Of a DNA stretch of 64,000 nt, positions 20,171 to 28,417 are shown in pieces (positions within the stretch are counted from its first letter, which is position 1; each line of letters opens with the position of its first letter). The position numbers and the translations under genes are program-made. A model generated the notes under the pieces. That model ran no database searches. It saw only the letters and a list, made by a program, of their open reading frames with translations, and had not been told where the DNA came from. Source of the DNA: Deltaproteobacteria bacterium (GTDB taxonomy: Bacteria; Myxococcota_A; Polyangia; HGW-17); assembly GCA_016937155.1 (NCBI GenBank), contig JAFGWM010000025.1:1-64000 (forward strand), given 5' to 3'.

Positions 20171-20503
20171 ATGTTTAAAAAGATTTTTGTAGGCAACCTT
20201 TCGTATCAGACTTCAGAAGATGAGCTTAAAGAGCTGTTTGGCCAGCATGGTGATGTCCAGAGTGTAAAAATTATTGTAGATCGCGATTCAGGACGCAGCA
20301 GAGGTTTCGGATTTATCGAGATGGAAGAGGCTCAGGCTCTTACGGCAATTGATGCAGTAAACGGCTATGAATTCATGGGTAGAAATCTCAGAGTGAATGA
20401 AGCTAACGAACGCACAGGAAACCGTGGCAACAGAGGACGCTTCGGAAACCGCAGCTACGGCGGAAACAGAGATCATTCAGATCGTTTTGATGACGGATAC
20501 TAG
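20171..20503 (+). CDS. RRM-type RNA-binding protein with Gly/Arg tail
   Basis: A 110-residue protein with one RNA-recognition motif: RNP2 KIFVGNLSY at residues 4-12 and RNP1 RGFGFIEM. A short Gly/Arg/Asn-rich tail follows. Bacterial RRM proteins of this size, common in cyanobacteria and deltaproteobacteria, bind single-stranded RNA and are often cold-induced. AAGGAG precedes the ATG. The leader of more than 50 bases after a TATAAT at 20105-20110 could carry post-transcriptional control, though I see no defined structure. Confidence 0.92.
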   Translation: MFKKIFVGNLSYQTSEDELKELFGQHGDVQSVKIIVDRDSGRSRGFGFIEMEEAQALTAIDAVNGYEFMGRNLRVNEANERTGNRGNRGRFGNRSYGGNRDHSDRFDDGY

Positions 20504-20648
20504 TTCATCTCACATTTTCCTCATTTATAACCCATACATGATATCTTTTTTCGCAGCGTAAGATATTAATTCCAGCATGAAACACAGTTGAAAAACTTAG
20601 TTCAGGTGCTATCATTCTGTATCATTCTCAGGGAAAGGATCATCTCGT

Positions 20649-21980
20649 ATGAAATACTATAACTGGATCGCACTTTTTATGATGATCATGGTTTTTGGTT
20701 GTGCCGGGGGGGCTTCCCAGACACATCAGGACGAAATCTGTGACAACGGGAAGGATGATGACGCAAACGGATTGATAGACTGTGATGACAGTGCATGCAC
20801 TCATTCAACTTATTGTTCATCCCCCGAAATATGTGATAACGGAACTGATGATGACGGGGATTTTCTCATTGATTGTGCTGATCCGGGATGTATCGGCAGA
20901 TTAAATGGGGATGGAGTATACTGCGAAACTGTTGAAGTTACCTGCAACGACGGAGGAGATAATGATGGTGATGGTCTGGATGATTGTGACGATCCTGACT
21001 GTTTCAATTCTCTCCTATGTCAGAATGTGGAAAACTGTTCAAACAATATGGACGATGACGGGGACAATCTTGTGGATTGTGATGATCCGGATTGTGAGAC
21101 GAATATTGCATGTCAGACAGCATCTGAAAACTGTTCAAACAATATTGATGATGATGGTGACTATCTCATTGACTGTGATGATCCCGACTGCACAGGAAAC
21201 GCATCATGTCCGGGAACTGAAAACTGCACTAACAATATTGATGATGACGGGGATTCTCTGGTAGATTGCTTTGACCCTGACTGTGCAACTCACACCAGTT
21301 GTGCCACTGATCCTGAAGACTGCACTAACGGTGTGGATGATGATGGAGATTCTCTGGTGGATTGTTTTGATCCTGACTGTGCAACTCACGCCAGCTGTAC
21401 AACCAATCCTGAAGACTGCACTAACGGTGTGGATGACGACGGAGATTCTCTGGTGGATTGCTATGATTCTGACTGTGCAACTCACGCCAGCTGTACAGGA
21501 ACAAGTTGTACCACATTTTCAGAGGGTTTTGAATCATCCTTTGTTCCCACAGGATGGAGTCTTGACTCCTACAATTCTCTTTACACATGGGAACAACTTT
21601 CCGGAAGTGGTGATGGTGTTCATGGCGGCTCATATATTGCGTATGTTGCCTATGATGACTGGTGGGATGATCAGTCAGAAATTCTTATGAGTGCCGAAAT
21701 TACATGCGGTGCCGGGACAGTTTCATTCTGGTGGTCCGGTTCCTCCACCTGGGCCTATAATTATGATGTGAGCGTTTATATCTTAACTGACACTGACCAG
21801 TATCTGATAAGTTCCGGGTTACTGGCAGATCAAGGTTCGTTCACTGACTGGACATGGATTCAAAAGTCATTTACCATTCCGGCACAGTTTCAGAATGTCC
21901 CGTTCGTTATTGCCTGGTGGTACGTAGGTTTTGACGGAGCTGATTTTTATCTGGATGATGTTTCTCTCACATCAAACTGA
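20649..21980 (+). CDS. Cys/Asp-rich repeat lipoprotein with C-terminal jelly-roll domain
   Basis: The 443-residue lipoprotein has a signal peptide ending VFGC (Cys18). It then carries a series of repeats of about 32 residues, each built as NGxDDDGDxLxDCxDPDC. These have paired Cys and an Asp-rich, probably calcium-binding loop. After residue 290 comes a beta-sandwich domain (FEGFESSFVPTGW-like start as CTTFSEGFESS, ending FYLDDVSL) of the 'choice-of-anchor J'/MAM-like kind. A surface-exposed binding or structural role is inferred. AAAGGA lies upstream of the ATG. Confidence 0.85.
   Translation: MKYYNWIALFMMIMVFGCAGGASQTHQDEICDNGKDDDANGLIDCDDSACTHSTYCSSPEICDNGTDDDGDFLIDCADPGCIGRLNGDGVYCETVEVTCNDGGDNDGDGLDDCDDPDCFNSLLCQNVENCSNNMDDDGDNLVDCDDPDCETNIACQTASENCSNNIDDDGDYLIDCDDPDCTGNASCPGTENCTNNIDDDGDSLVDCFDPDCATHTSCATDPEDCTNGVDDDGDSLVDCFDPDCATHASCTTNPEDCTNGVDDDGDSLVDCYDSDCATHASCTGTSCTTFSEGFESSFVPTGWSLDSYNSLYTWEQLSGSGDGVHGGSYIAYVAYDDWWDDQSEILMSAEITCGAGTVSFWWSGSSTWAYNYDVSVYILTDTDQYLISSGLLADQGSFTDWTWIQKSFTIPAQFQNVPFVIAWWYVGFDGADFYLDDVSLTSN
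21030..21506 (+). repeat. Five tandem 93-96-bp coding repeats
   Basis: Units begin at 21030, 21126, 21219, 21315 and 21411, each starting GAAAAC or GAAGAC. Spacings are 96, 93, 96 and 96 bases. The last three are nearly identical at the DNA level, which indicates recent duplication or conversion inside the gene. Confidence 0.85.
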
Positions 21981-22003
21981 TCCATAATCTCAATTCACAT
22001 TTC

Positions 22004-22030
22004 TTGCATTATTTTTGTTTTGTATATAAT
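22004..22030 (+). promoter_or_regulatory. Candidate promoter of the coiled-coil lipoprotein
   Basis: TTGCAT (22004-22009) and a perfect TATAAT (22025-22030) are spaced by 15 bases, slightly short. They lie 44 bases upstream of the ATG at 22074. Confidence 0.4.
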
Positions 22031-22073
22031 ACTGCTATCTGGTTAAACATTTTCTCAGATTTGGAGTTTTTAA

Positions 22074-22577
22074 ATGAATAAACATTTTTTTGTTCCGGTT
22101 ATTTCTCTTTTAGTTATTACGTTTGTTGTTTCCGGTTGTAACAAGGAAAACAAACCAGCAAAACAATGGCAGAAAATGCACTCGGAAATAAAGAAAAACG
22201 ATGAAAAAGTTATAAGCGCAGTGCAATCATTCAATACCTGGATTGAGAAAATATCAGACTCAAATTTAAAGGAATATGCCAGAGATATCGATAAGCGTAT
22301 TAAGGAAATGACAACACTGAAAAGCGAAATTCAGAAAATTCATGCAGACAACAGTGAGTTAAAAACAGTTAAGGATAATTACATCAAGGGAATTACACTT
22401 TATGTGAAAGTAATGGAACTTTACAAAACCGCTATTAAGGATGAAAGACCAGGTCTTTTACAGAGTGAAATTGATAAACTCACACGTTTTAAAAGTGAGC
22501 TGGAAGCTGTAAATAAGAATTTTTTAAGACTCCGTTCAAACTATATATCCAAGTACGACATCAGAACCAGCAATTAG
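22074..22577 (+). CDS. Small coiled-coil lipoprotein
   Basis: The 167-residue protein has a clear lipoprotein signal ending VVSGC (Cys22). The rest is Lys/Glu-rich and almost wholly helical, with heptad-like spacing over about residues 35-155. GGAG lies 8 bases before the ATG. The family is unknown; an envelope spacer or adaptor role is possible but unproven. Its end overlaps the convergent dpdA-like gene by 4 bases. Confidence 0.7.
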   Translation: MNKHFFVPVISLLVITFVVSGCNKENKPAKQWQKMHSEIKKNDEKVISAVQSFNTWIEKISDSNLKEYARDIDKRIKEMTTLKSEIQKIHADNSELKTVKDNYIKGITLYVKVMELYKTAIKDERPGLLQSEIDKLTRFKSELEAVNKNFLRLRSNYISKYDIRTSN

Positions 22578-23782
22578 TTTTCCTGATTTGCGTATTTTTC
22601 TCTCATGGCAATAAATTTCTGTTGTAAAACCCACGTATTATGAAAACCACGACGTCTGTTTCGGTTATTTCCCCTGAATATAAGTGTTTGAATTCCTGAA
22701 CTTTTACATATGGGACACATACATTTTTCCCAGGGTCTGTCCTTGAGAGTTTTTAAATATCCCTCAAGGCGGCTCTTGCCTTTCTGAACATAAAGACCTT
22801 CATATTCCTCCAGAAGATTTTCCAGAGTGGAAATATCTGATTTATATTCTCCATACTTCATTAATTCATCAAGAACTTTGCTTTCAAGTTTTGTTGCACT
22901 GGACAGTTCACTGCCAGCCAGATTCTTAAGGGGCCCTCTTCCACCCGGTGATGGAACCCGCACAGCACAATACGATCCATCTGATGTATGATAATTATCC
23001 GTACTGCCCATCCAGGCTCTTCTCAGAGCGCTTGCACTGTCAACACTGAAAACGCCATAATCCGGAAACAGATCAAAAAGCTGGGGTCTTGCAACACCAA
23101 ACAGATGTAGAGGAACCAGTGGAGCAGCTTTTCTTACTTCACTTACAATTTTTCTCACTTCATCATTTTTAGTTCTAACGAGTCCCCCCACTGCAAGGTA
23201 GGTGTAACCCATTTTTACAAGTTTAGCAGCACATTCTCCATAACTTTCAGTGTTCCATCCCTGAACAGCACCTACTGCAATCCAGCGTGGTTTTTCTCTT
23301 GTATGGATTTTTATAAACTCTGCTGCGTTTTCTATGGTTATTTTCAAACGGAATTCTCTGTCTGAAAATTCAGGAGATGGGATAAGATGATCAACACTTA
23401 CACCAAAATCAAATCCCCCGGCAGTGTAATAGTCAAAAACATCAGCACTGCTGTAAGGAGGAATTTTTTCATCTATATACCCGAATGCTCCACAGTCACC
23501 CAGTACCGGAAAATCCTGGGGTACACGCAAAGCTCCCTTCACACCTAAAGCCCTTATCCTCTTTCTTCTTGCAACACTTTTTTCCTCAACAACCTTGGAA
23601 ACCAATATCCCGTCATATGGTGGAGGAGATATAAGCTCATGAGCATAGGACTGCTTTTCCCAGCCTTTATTATACTGGGTCTCGGTCTTAAAATCGAAAT
23701 CAGGATCCACAAGATCATCCCAGTCAGGAATGAAATGCCATGGACCCCTGGTTTTTATAAACTGTTCAGGATTAAAACTCAT
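22574..23782 (-). CDS. dpdA: DpdA-like tRNA-guanine transglycosylase paralog (7-deazaguanine DNA modification)
   Basis: The 402-residue protein is a TGT-fold base exchanger. The two catalytic Asp positions are visible: Asp96 in GDCGAF and Asp248 in FSVDSAS. The zinc site is complete (Cys354, Cys356, Cys359 and His381 in the RRGFHN motif). VQGWNTESY and AVGGL are conserved core elements. Ordinary bacterial TGT motifs (SGGFQ, a GxGxP loop before the second Asp) are altered, and the RRGFHN ending is like DpdA proteins, which place preQ0 in DNA instead of tRNA. It is the last gene of a que operon, overlapping the gene before it by 4 bases. A tRNA substrate is not excluded. Confidence 0.8.
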   Translation of the reverse strand: MSFNPEQFIKTRGPWHFIPDWDDLVDPDFDFKTETQYNKGWEKQSYAHELISPPPYDGILVSKVVEEKSVARRKRIRALGVKGALRVPQDFPVLGDCGAFGYIDEKIPPYSSADVFDYYTAGGFDFGVSVDHLIPSPEFSDREFRLKITIENAAEFIKIHTREKPRWIAVGAVQGWNTESYGECAAKLVKMGYTYLAVGGLVRTKNDEVRKIVSEVRKAAPLVPLHLFGVARPQLFDLFPDYGVFSVDSASALRRAWMGSTDNYHTSDGSYCAVRVPSPGGRGPLKNLAGSELSSATKLESKVLDELMKYGEYKSDISTLENLLEEYEGLYVQKGKSRLEGYLKTLKDRPWEKCMCPICKSSGIQTLIFRGNNRNRRRGFHNTWVLQQKFIAMREKYANQEN

Positions 23783-24459
23783 TTATCCTCCAGAAAAGCC
23801 AGAGATGCCTGGGGATTGCCCGAAGTAAATATTTCCATTGTCTGCTCAGGCATTTCACACATCTTTTTAAGCAGAATTTTCACCAGATAACCTTTAAGGG
23901 ATACTAAAGTTGCACCAAATCTTCGGGCTTCATCCATTCCAAGTTTCAGGTGAAGTACTCCAGGAGGCAGTTTACCTGAAGGGGCAGCAAGAAAAACATA
24001 TCGTCCATCAGGAAGGACCTGATTAAGATTGGCTGCTGTCAGATATGAATTTCCAAGAAGAAAAACAGTTAATTCAGATGGTTCTGATAAGAATTCAGAA
24101 ATCTTTTCGGGTATTCCAAGCTCAATTCCCTTTTGAAGAATTTTTTTGGCGGACTTTCCTGAAAAAGTATAATCGTAAGGGGGAATTTTATCGTTTTCAT
24201 CCACAAGACCAAGCCCGGCACTTACTATTTTAAGCCTGATTTTCCCGCCGCATTTTCTGTAATAGGATATCCCCTGCATCAGGTACCGGTGCTGCATCCC
24301 TGTGTAAAGTTCAGAAGCCTTTATGGTCGCAAGTTCATCGGAAAAACAGCCGGTTTTTAAAAAACTTCTGAGTTGATTCTCAGTTAAATCCCCTTTTAAA
24401 CATTTGTTTCCCGTACATGAAGAAATAATTTTAATATCAGGAAGGTTACCTGTCGGCAT
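23779..24459 (-). CDS. YaaA/DUF6884-like partner of the DpdA-like enzyme
   Basis: The protein is 226 residues. The pattern ISSCTGNK near the start, ASELYTGMQHRYLM, IVSAGLGLVDENDKIPPYD and LLGNSYLTA resembles DUF6884/YaaA-like proteins, whose members bind DNA with unusual properties or occur beside phage and bacterial 7-deazaguanine genes. The family name is given from memory of motifs and is moderately sure. The ATG at 24459 overlaps the folE2 end by 14 bases, and its own end overlaps dpdA by 4. The tight coupling suggests it acts with the transglycosylase, perhaps as a subunit; this is inference. Confidence 0.6.
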   Translation of the reverse strand: MPTGNLPDIKIISSCTGNKCLKGDLTENQLRSFLKTGCFSDELATIKASELYTGMQHRYLMQGISYYRKCGGKIRLKIVSAGLGLVDENDKIPPYDYTFSGKSAKKILQKGIELGIPEKISEFLSEPSELTVFLLGNSYLTAANLNQVLPDGRYVFLAAPSGKLPPGVLHLKLGMDEARRFGATLVSLKGYLVKILLKKMCEMPEQTMEIFTSGNPQASLAFLEDK

Positions 24460-25252
24460 CACTTCTTGTCCAGGTTGTTACGGCAAATGCTTTATGGTTA
24501 TGTATGCTTTCATCGTTAATAGCACTGACTTCATACCACTCAATGCGTTCATCATCCCTTAGGATTACAGCGGCATTTCTCACCATGTCTTCAACAAAAA
24601 CAGGATTATCATATGCCTGCATCGTTACAAAACGCTCATCTTCACGTTTGAGCAGAGCATAAATCGGAGCACTGGAGGCCTTTTCCGCCACTTCGAAAAG
24701 TTCCTCAAGCCATATGTGACGATAATTATCCGGGCCGTCAATAACCGGTCTTACCTTAATAGTTATAAGCCCACGCTGATTATGTGCTCCATAATCACTT
24801 ACAGCTTTGGAACATGGACACAAAGATGTCACAGGAACAGTAGCCTCAAGGATAAAATCACTGTTTTCACCATCGGCACTGATATGGAAGGCACATTCAT
24901 ACTGAAGAAGACTTTTTGAACCACTGACTGGAGCAGATTTTTCCACGAAATATGGAAATTTAAGATCCAGATGAGCTTTTTCAGCATTAAGCCTGCGCTG
25001 AATCTCTCTAATCATCTCGGGTAAAATATCCGCTGTGATATTATGACTGAAATCACTGAGTATAGTCACAAACCGACTCATATGAGTTCCCTTGAACTCC
25101 TTGGGCAGATCAACACTCATTTTGAACTCAGCTACAGTCTGCTGATTTTCTCTGGCTCTGTCAGAAACTGTGACAGGCCACTTTATATCGGTGATACCTA
25201 CGTGATCAATTGGAATCTGACGGTGATCCCTTGAGTTCTGGATATCTTCCAT
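24446..25252 (-). CDS. folE2: GTP cyclohydrolase IB, FolE2
   Basis: The 268 residues match FolE2 (COG1469). Features are the HVGITDIKWP start, the MSRF segment and the catalytic TSLCPCSKAVSDYGAHNQRG region with the metal-binding Cys. The enzyme opens GTP to dihydroneopterin triphosphate, the first step to preQ0 (and folate). The start at 25252 has GAGGAG 7 bases upstream and lies one base after the queD stop; an upstream in-frame codon at 25300 would extend into queD and is not used. Unlike FolE, FolE2 does not strictly need zinc, which is known of the family. Confidence 0.93.
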   Translation of the reverse strand: MEDIQNSRDHRQIPIDHVGITDIKWPVTVSDRARENQQTVAEFKMSVDLPKEFKGTHMSRFVTILSDFSHNITADILPEMIREIQRRLNAEKAHLDLKFPYFVEKSAPVSGSKSLLQYECAFHISADGENSDFILEATVPVTSLCPCSKAVSDYGAHNQRGLITIKVRPVIDGPDNYRHIWLEELFEVAEKASSAPIYALLKREDERFVTMQAYDNPVFVEDMVRNAAVILRDDERIEWYEVSAINDESIHNHKAFAVTTWTRSDADR

Positions 25253-25253
25253 A

Positions 25254-25625
25254 TTAGAGCTCCTCACCGTAATAGTCACATCTTGAATTAACAGTTTCAT
25301 ACACTGTTATCCTGTGCAGACCCTCAATGTTTTTTTCAAGTCTTTTCCATATCCATCTCGCAAGAATCTCACTTGTTCCATCTTCAAGTCCTGGTATTTC
25401 ATTGAGATAGGTATGATCAAGTTCATCAGCTATAGGTTTGGCTACACTGCTTATATCCTTATAGTCCATAAACCACGCAGTTTCAGGATCCACTGGCCCC
25501 ATCACCTCCACATCAAATCTAAAACTGTGTCCATGAAGATTCCGGCACTTGTGACCTTCAGGGGCTTTAGGCAATCTGTGAGCTGCCTCAAAGCTGAATT
25601 GTTTTGAAAGTTTTACTGTATGCAT
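25254..25625 (-). CDS. queD: 6-carboxytetrahydropterin synthase, QueD
   Basis: The 123-residue protein is PTPS-like. Zinc ligands lie in FSFEAAHRL and LHGHSF, and the C-terminal catalytic part contains VYETVNSRCDYYGEEL. It converts dihydroneopterin triphosphate to 6-carboxytetrahydropterin. The ATG at 25625 has AGGGAG 7 bases upstream; the other ATGs upstream have no good spacing. It lies between queE and folE2 with almost no gaps. Confidence 0.93.
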   Translation of the reverse strand: MHTVKLSKQFSFEAAHRLPKAPEGHKCRNLHGHSFRFDVEVMGPVDPETAWFMDYKDISSVAKPIADELDHTYLNEIPGLEDGTSEILARWIWKRLEKNIEGLHRITVYETVNSRCDYYGEEL

Positions 25626-25644
25626 AGTCATGCTCCCTAACCCA

Positions 25645-26271
25645 TCAGGGCATATCAAGTATTTTGTGCAACTGAAGCTGCAGTTTCATTGTTGGAGGAC
25701 CTTCTTCTAAAAGCCATTTTGCCAGAATCGAAGGTTCCATTCCGGGACTCACCGGACTCATCAATTTTTTAAACTTTCCATCAAATTCCCGAACGATGGA
25801 AAGTGCATATTCAAAGTCATCCCTTGTTGCCACAGGGAATTTCACTTCATCTTTTTCCCTAAGTATGGAAAAGTTTTCCTTTCTCAGAGTTTTTTCCATA
25901 CCGCTGGATGGTCCTTTGACATCCATGATAATGTGTACATTGGAAGGCACTTTATCAAGGGGGAAAGCACCGGAAGTTTCAAGCAAAACGGTATAACCCT
26001 TATCAGACAGACGTTTCAAAAGTTCAATCGAATTATCCTGGGCAAGGGGTTCTCCACCGGTCACCTCAACAATACTCCCACCAAGAAATCCAAGATTACT
26101 TACAATATCATCTATTTCCATTGGTCTTCCGCTGGCATTTCTCACGTGTGGAGTATCACACCAGGAGCAGTCAAGAGGACATCCGGCCAGTCTTATAAAA
26201 ATACATGGATATCCCTGAAATGAACTTTCTCCCTGAATTGAACGAAAGATCTCAAAAACATTGATTTTCAT
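25645..26271 (-). CDS. queE: 7-carboxy-7-deazaguanine synthase, QueE (radical SAM)
   Basis: The 208-residue radical-SAM enzyme shows the QueE start EIFRSIQGES, the cluster motif CPLDCSWCDT (CxxxCxxC) and the SAM-binding VTGGEPL. It contracts the pterin ring to 7-carboxy-7-deazaguanine. The ATG overlaps the queC stop by 4 bases (ATGA). Confidence 0.93.
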   Translation of the reverse strand: MKINVFEIFRSIQGESSFQGYPCIFIRLAGCPLDCSWCDTPHVRNASGRPMEIDDIVSNLGFLGGSIVEVTGGEPLAQDNSIELLKRLSDKGYTVLLETSGAFPLDKVPSNVHIIMDVKGPSSGMEKTLRKENFSILREKDEVKFPVATRDDFEYALSIVREFDGKFKKLMSPVSPGMEPSILAKWLLEEGPPTMKLQLQLHKILDMP

Positions 26272-26960
26272 TTCGTATCCTGAACATAGACAGTGGGATC
26301 AGCAATGCCCGCCTCTTCAAACCCTTTTTTTCGGAGAAGACAGCTGTCACAATGCCCACATGCTCTTAAGTTTTCATCGGGATCGTAACATGTATGTGTC
26401 ATTGAATAATCAACGCCCAAAGAGATCCCCAATTTTATTGTTTCCGCCTTGGTAAGATTAATCAAAGGGGCAATGATATTTATATGGCCAGTTGTTGTTC
26501 CAATTTTAGTTGCCGCATTGGCAAGTTTTTCAAAGGCATCAATAAACTCTGGACGGCAGTCGGGATAACCTGAGTAATCAACACTGCTTACCCCAATGAA
26601 AATATCCTCTATCTCTGTTACCTCTGCCAGTGCAAGAGCATAACTCAGAAATATTGTATTTCTCGCAGGAACATATGTTACAGGAATTCCCTCTCCCGAA
26701 GGGCTCTGGTCGTATTTGGGAACTTTTCCCTGTCCTGTAAGAGCACTTTTAAATGCATTTGAAGGAAGTTGCAAAATGGTATGTTCTTCTACTCCAAAGT
26801 GAGATGCAACTTTACGGGAAGCATCAATTTCACCACTATGCAATTGCCCATACTGAAAACTCAGACAGTGTGGTTTAAAACCTTGAGATTTGGCAATTGC
26901 AAGACATGTGGTTGAATCAAGACCACCACTCAGAAGAACAATAGCTTTTTTATCAGACAT
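26268..26960 (-). CDS. queC: 7-cyano-7-deazaguanine (preQ0) synthase, QueC
   Basis: The 230-residue protein has the PP-loop LSGGLDSTTCLA at residues 11-22 and the zinc site CGHCDSC near the end. It uses ATP and ammonia to convert carboxy-deazaguanine to the nitrile preQ0. ATG 26960 has GGAG 7 bases upstream; the earlier in-frame start (27005) lacks support. First of the four preQ0 genes, 90 bases after the YrdC/TrmN6 fusion gene. No queF, queA or tgt is in the window, so the operon stops at preQ0. Confidence 0.94.
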   Translation of the reverse strand: MSDKKAIVLLSGGLDSTTCLAIAKSQGFKPHCLSFQYGQLHSGEIDASRKVASHFGVEEHTILQLPSNAFKSALTGQGKVPKYDQSPSGEGIPVTYVPARNTIFLSYALALAEVTEIEDIFIGVSSVDYSGYPDCRPEFIDAFEKLANAATKIGTTTGHINIIAPLINLTKAETIKLGISLGVDYSMTHTCYDPDENLRACGHCDSCLLRKKGFEEAGIADPTVYVQDTK

Positions 26961-27049
26961 TATTAACTCCGGACTCCCCGAGGAAAAAGGGAGCTGAGTC
27001 TCCATAGCACAGTGAAATTTCTAGTCAAGATGAGGGTAAATTCCTGCGT

Positions 27050-28378
27050 CTAAGTAATAGTTTTCATGTAGTTGGAATAGTCACCATCTTCTCTTATGAT
27101 TACCGGAGAGGAACATTCCAGTGGTTTTTTCCCCCCTTTTCTCAGGGTCAGCAGCATTCGCTTGGCCTTGCCATGCAGTTCATTGTATACAGGTTTGATA
27201 TTTTCCGGATTCAATCTGACTGATGCACACTCTGCCAAAACACTGCCAAGCCTTTCGGGTGGAATAATCATATACATGGCGCCTGATGGTTTCAACACAC
27301 GTGAGGCAGCTCTCATGAATATCACTGCACTTCCAGTTCCTTCTGTCATTGCCATCCGGCGTTTTTCATCAGGGGAGCTTCTACCGTCAGATCTGTAAAA
27401 TGGAGGATTGGAAATCACCATGTCACAACACTCCCCTGGTAAAAACTCCTGACTTTCTGAAAGGTCTCCACATACCGGTTCTATCACCACCCCAGCTTTT
27501 CGCTTTTGAACGGTTGCTTTAAGAGCCTCAATACTACTGCAGTTGATATCAACACTGAAAATTCTCTCCACAGGATATTTTTCAGTGAGAATCAGAGATA
27601 AAACCCCTGTATCACACCCTGCATCCAGAATAGTTTTTTCAGTTCCCTTCATTTCCTCAAGAGCGTAGGCTGCAAGGATTACACTGTCAGTTGTAAATCT
27701 ATATCCCTGAGAAGGCTGATAAAGCCCTCCGAGGCAACCTGGAATGCTGAACCATTCATATCCTGAAGGAATTTTTAATTCACCTATCTGATTCGGTATA
27801 AGATTTCCCTCCCTCAGGATTTTCCACCTTCCATCGGAAAATTCAGCTATAGTTGATGGCCGCCCTCCTGGACTTTCACCACCATCCAAAACAATATCCA
27901 CTCCCTCAATAGCGGCCATTTTGGCATTTGAGGCAGGGGGCATTCCCGTTATGTTGGCGCTTGTGGATGTAATACATCTTTTTGTCAGTCTGGAGAGACT
28001 TCTAGCTGCACAATTGGATGAAACCCTCACAGCAACTTTTCCACCCATGGAAATTCCCTCAGGAAGATCACTTCTGGCTGGACATATTACCGTAAAAGCA
28101 TCAGGCCAGCCGTAGGATGCAATTTTCATATATTCATCATGAATATCCGATACGGCAGTCTTAAATGTATGAATGGAATCTGCAATAAGAGGAAGAGGAT
28201 TGGATTCTTTTCTTCCTTTTATTTTAAAAATTCTGTTAATAGCTTCCTGATTGTAAATATCTGCAGCAAGACCATAAAATGTTTCAGTGGGGAAGGCAAC
28301 AATTCCACCATTTTTTATCACAGCAGCGGCAGCTCTCAAACCTTTTTTAATATCAATAATTTCTGGCAAATCAAACAC
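27050..28378 (-). CDS. Fusion of Sua5/YrdC threonylcarbamoyl-AMP synthase and TrmN6-like methyltransferase
   Basis: The 442-residue protein has two domains. Residues 1-200 are YrdC/TsaC: FPTETFYGL, KGRKESNPL (the KxR/NPL substrate site) and SANITG, making threonylcarbamoyl-AMP for t6A37 in tRNA. Residues 215-442 are a TrmN6-type methyltransferase: GYRFTTDSV, SAM loop DAGCDTG (252-258) and NPPFY (324-328). This would methylate an adenine N6, in E. coli A37 of tRNA-Val. Both halves therefore act on tRNA position 37. The start is GTG at 28378 with only a weak ribosome-binding site. It lies between purE and queC on the same strand, 39 bases after purE. Confidence 0.85.
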   Translation of the reverse strand: MFDLPEIIDIKKGLRAAAAVIKNGGIVAFPTETFYGLAADIYNQEAINRIFKIKGRKESNPLPLIADSIHTFKTAVSDIHDEYMKIASYGWPDAFTVICPARSDLPEGISMGGKVAVRVSSNCAARSLSRLTKRCITSTSANITGMPPASNAKMAAIEGVDIVLDGGESPGGRPSTIAEFSDGRWKILREGNLIPNQIGELKIPSGYEWFSIPGCLGGLYQPSQGYRFTTDSVILAAYALEEMKGTEKTILDAGCDTGVLSLILTEKYPVERIFSVDINCSSIEALKATVQKRKAGVVIEPVCGDLSESQEFLPGECCDMVISNPPFYRSDGRSSPDEKRRMAMTEGTGSAVIFMRAASRVLKPSGAMYMIIPPERLGSVLAECASVRLNPENIKPVYNELHGKAKRMLLTLRKGGKKPLECSSPVIIREDGDYSNYMKTIT

Positions 28379-28417
28379 CCTGTGGATTTTCTAAAAACAA
28401 ACCAGCACAAAAAGCAT

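Noticed and set aside
25300-27005. preQ1 riboswitch in the que operon
   Set aside because: Gaps between the que genes are too short, and the 90 bases before queC show no preQ1-type pseudoknot that I can recognise.
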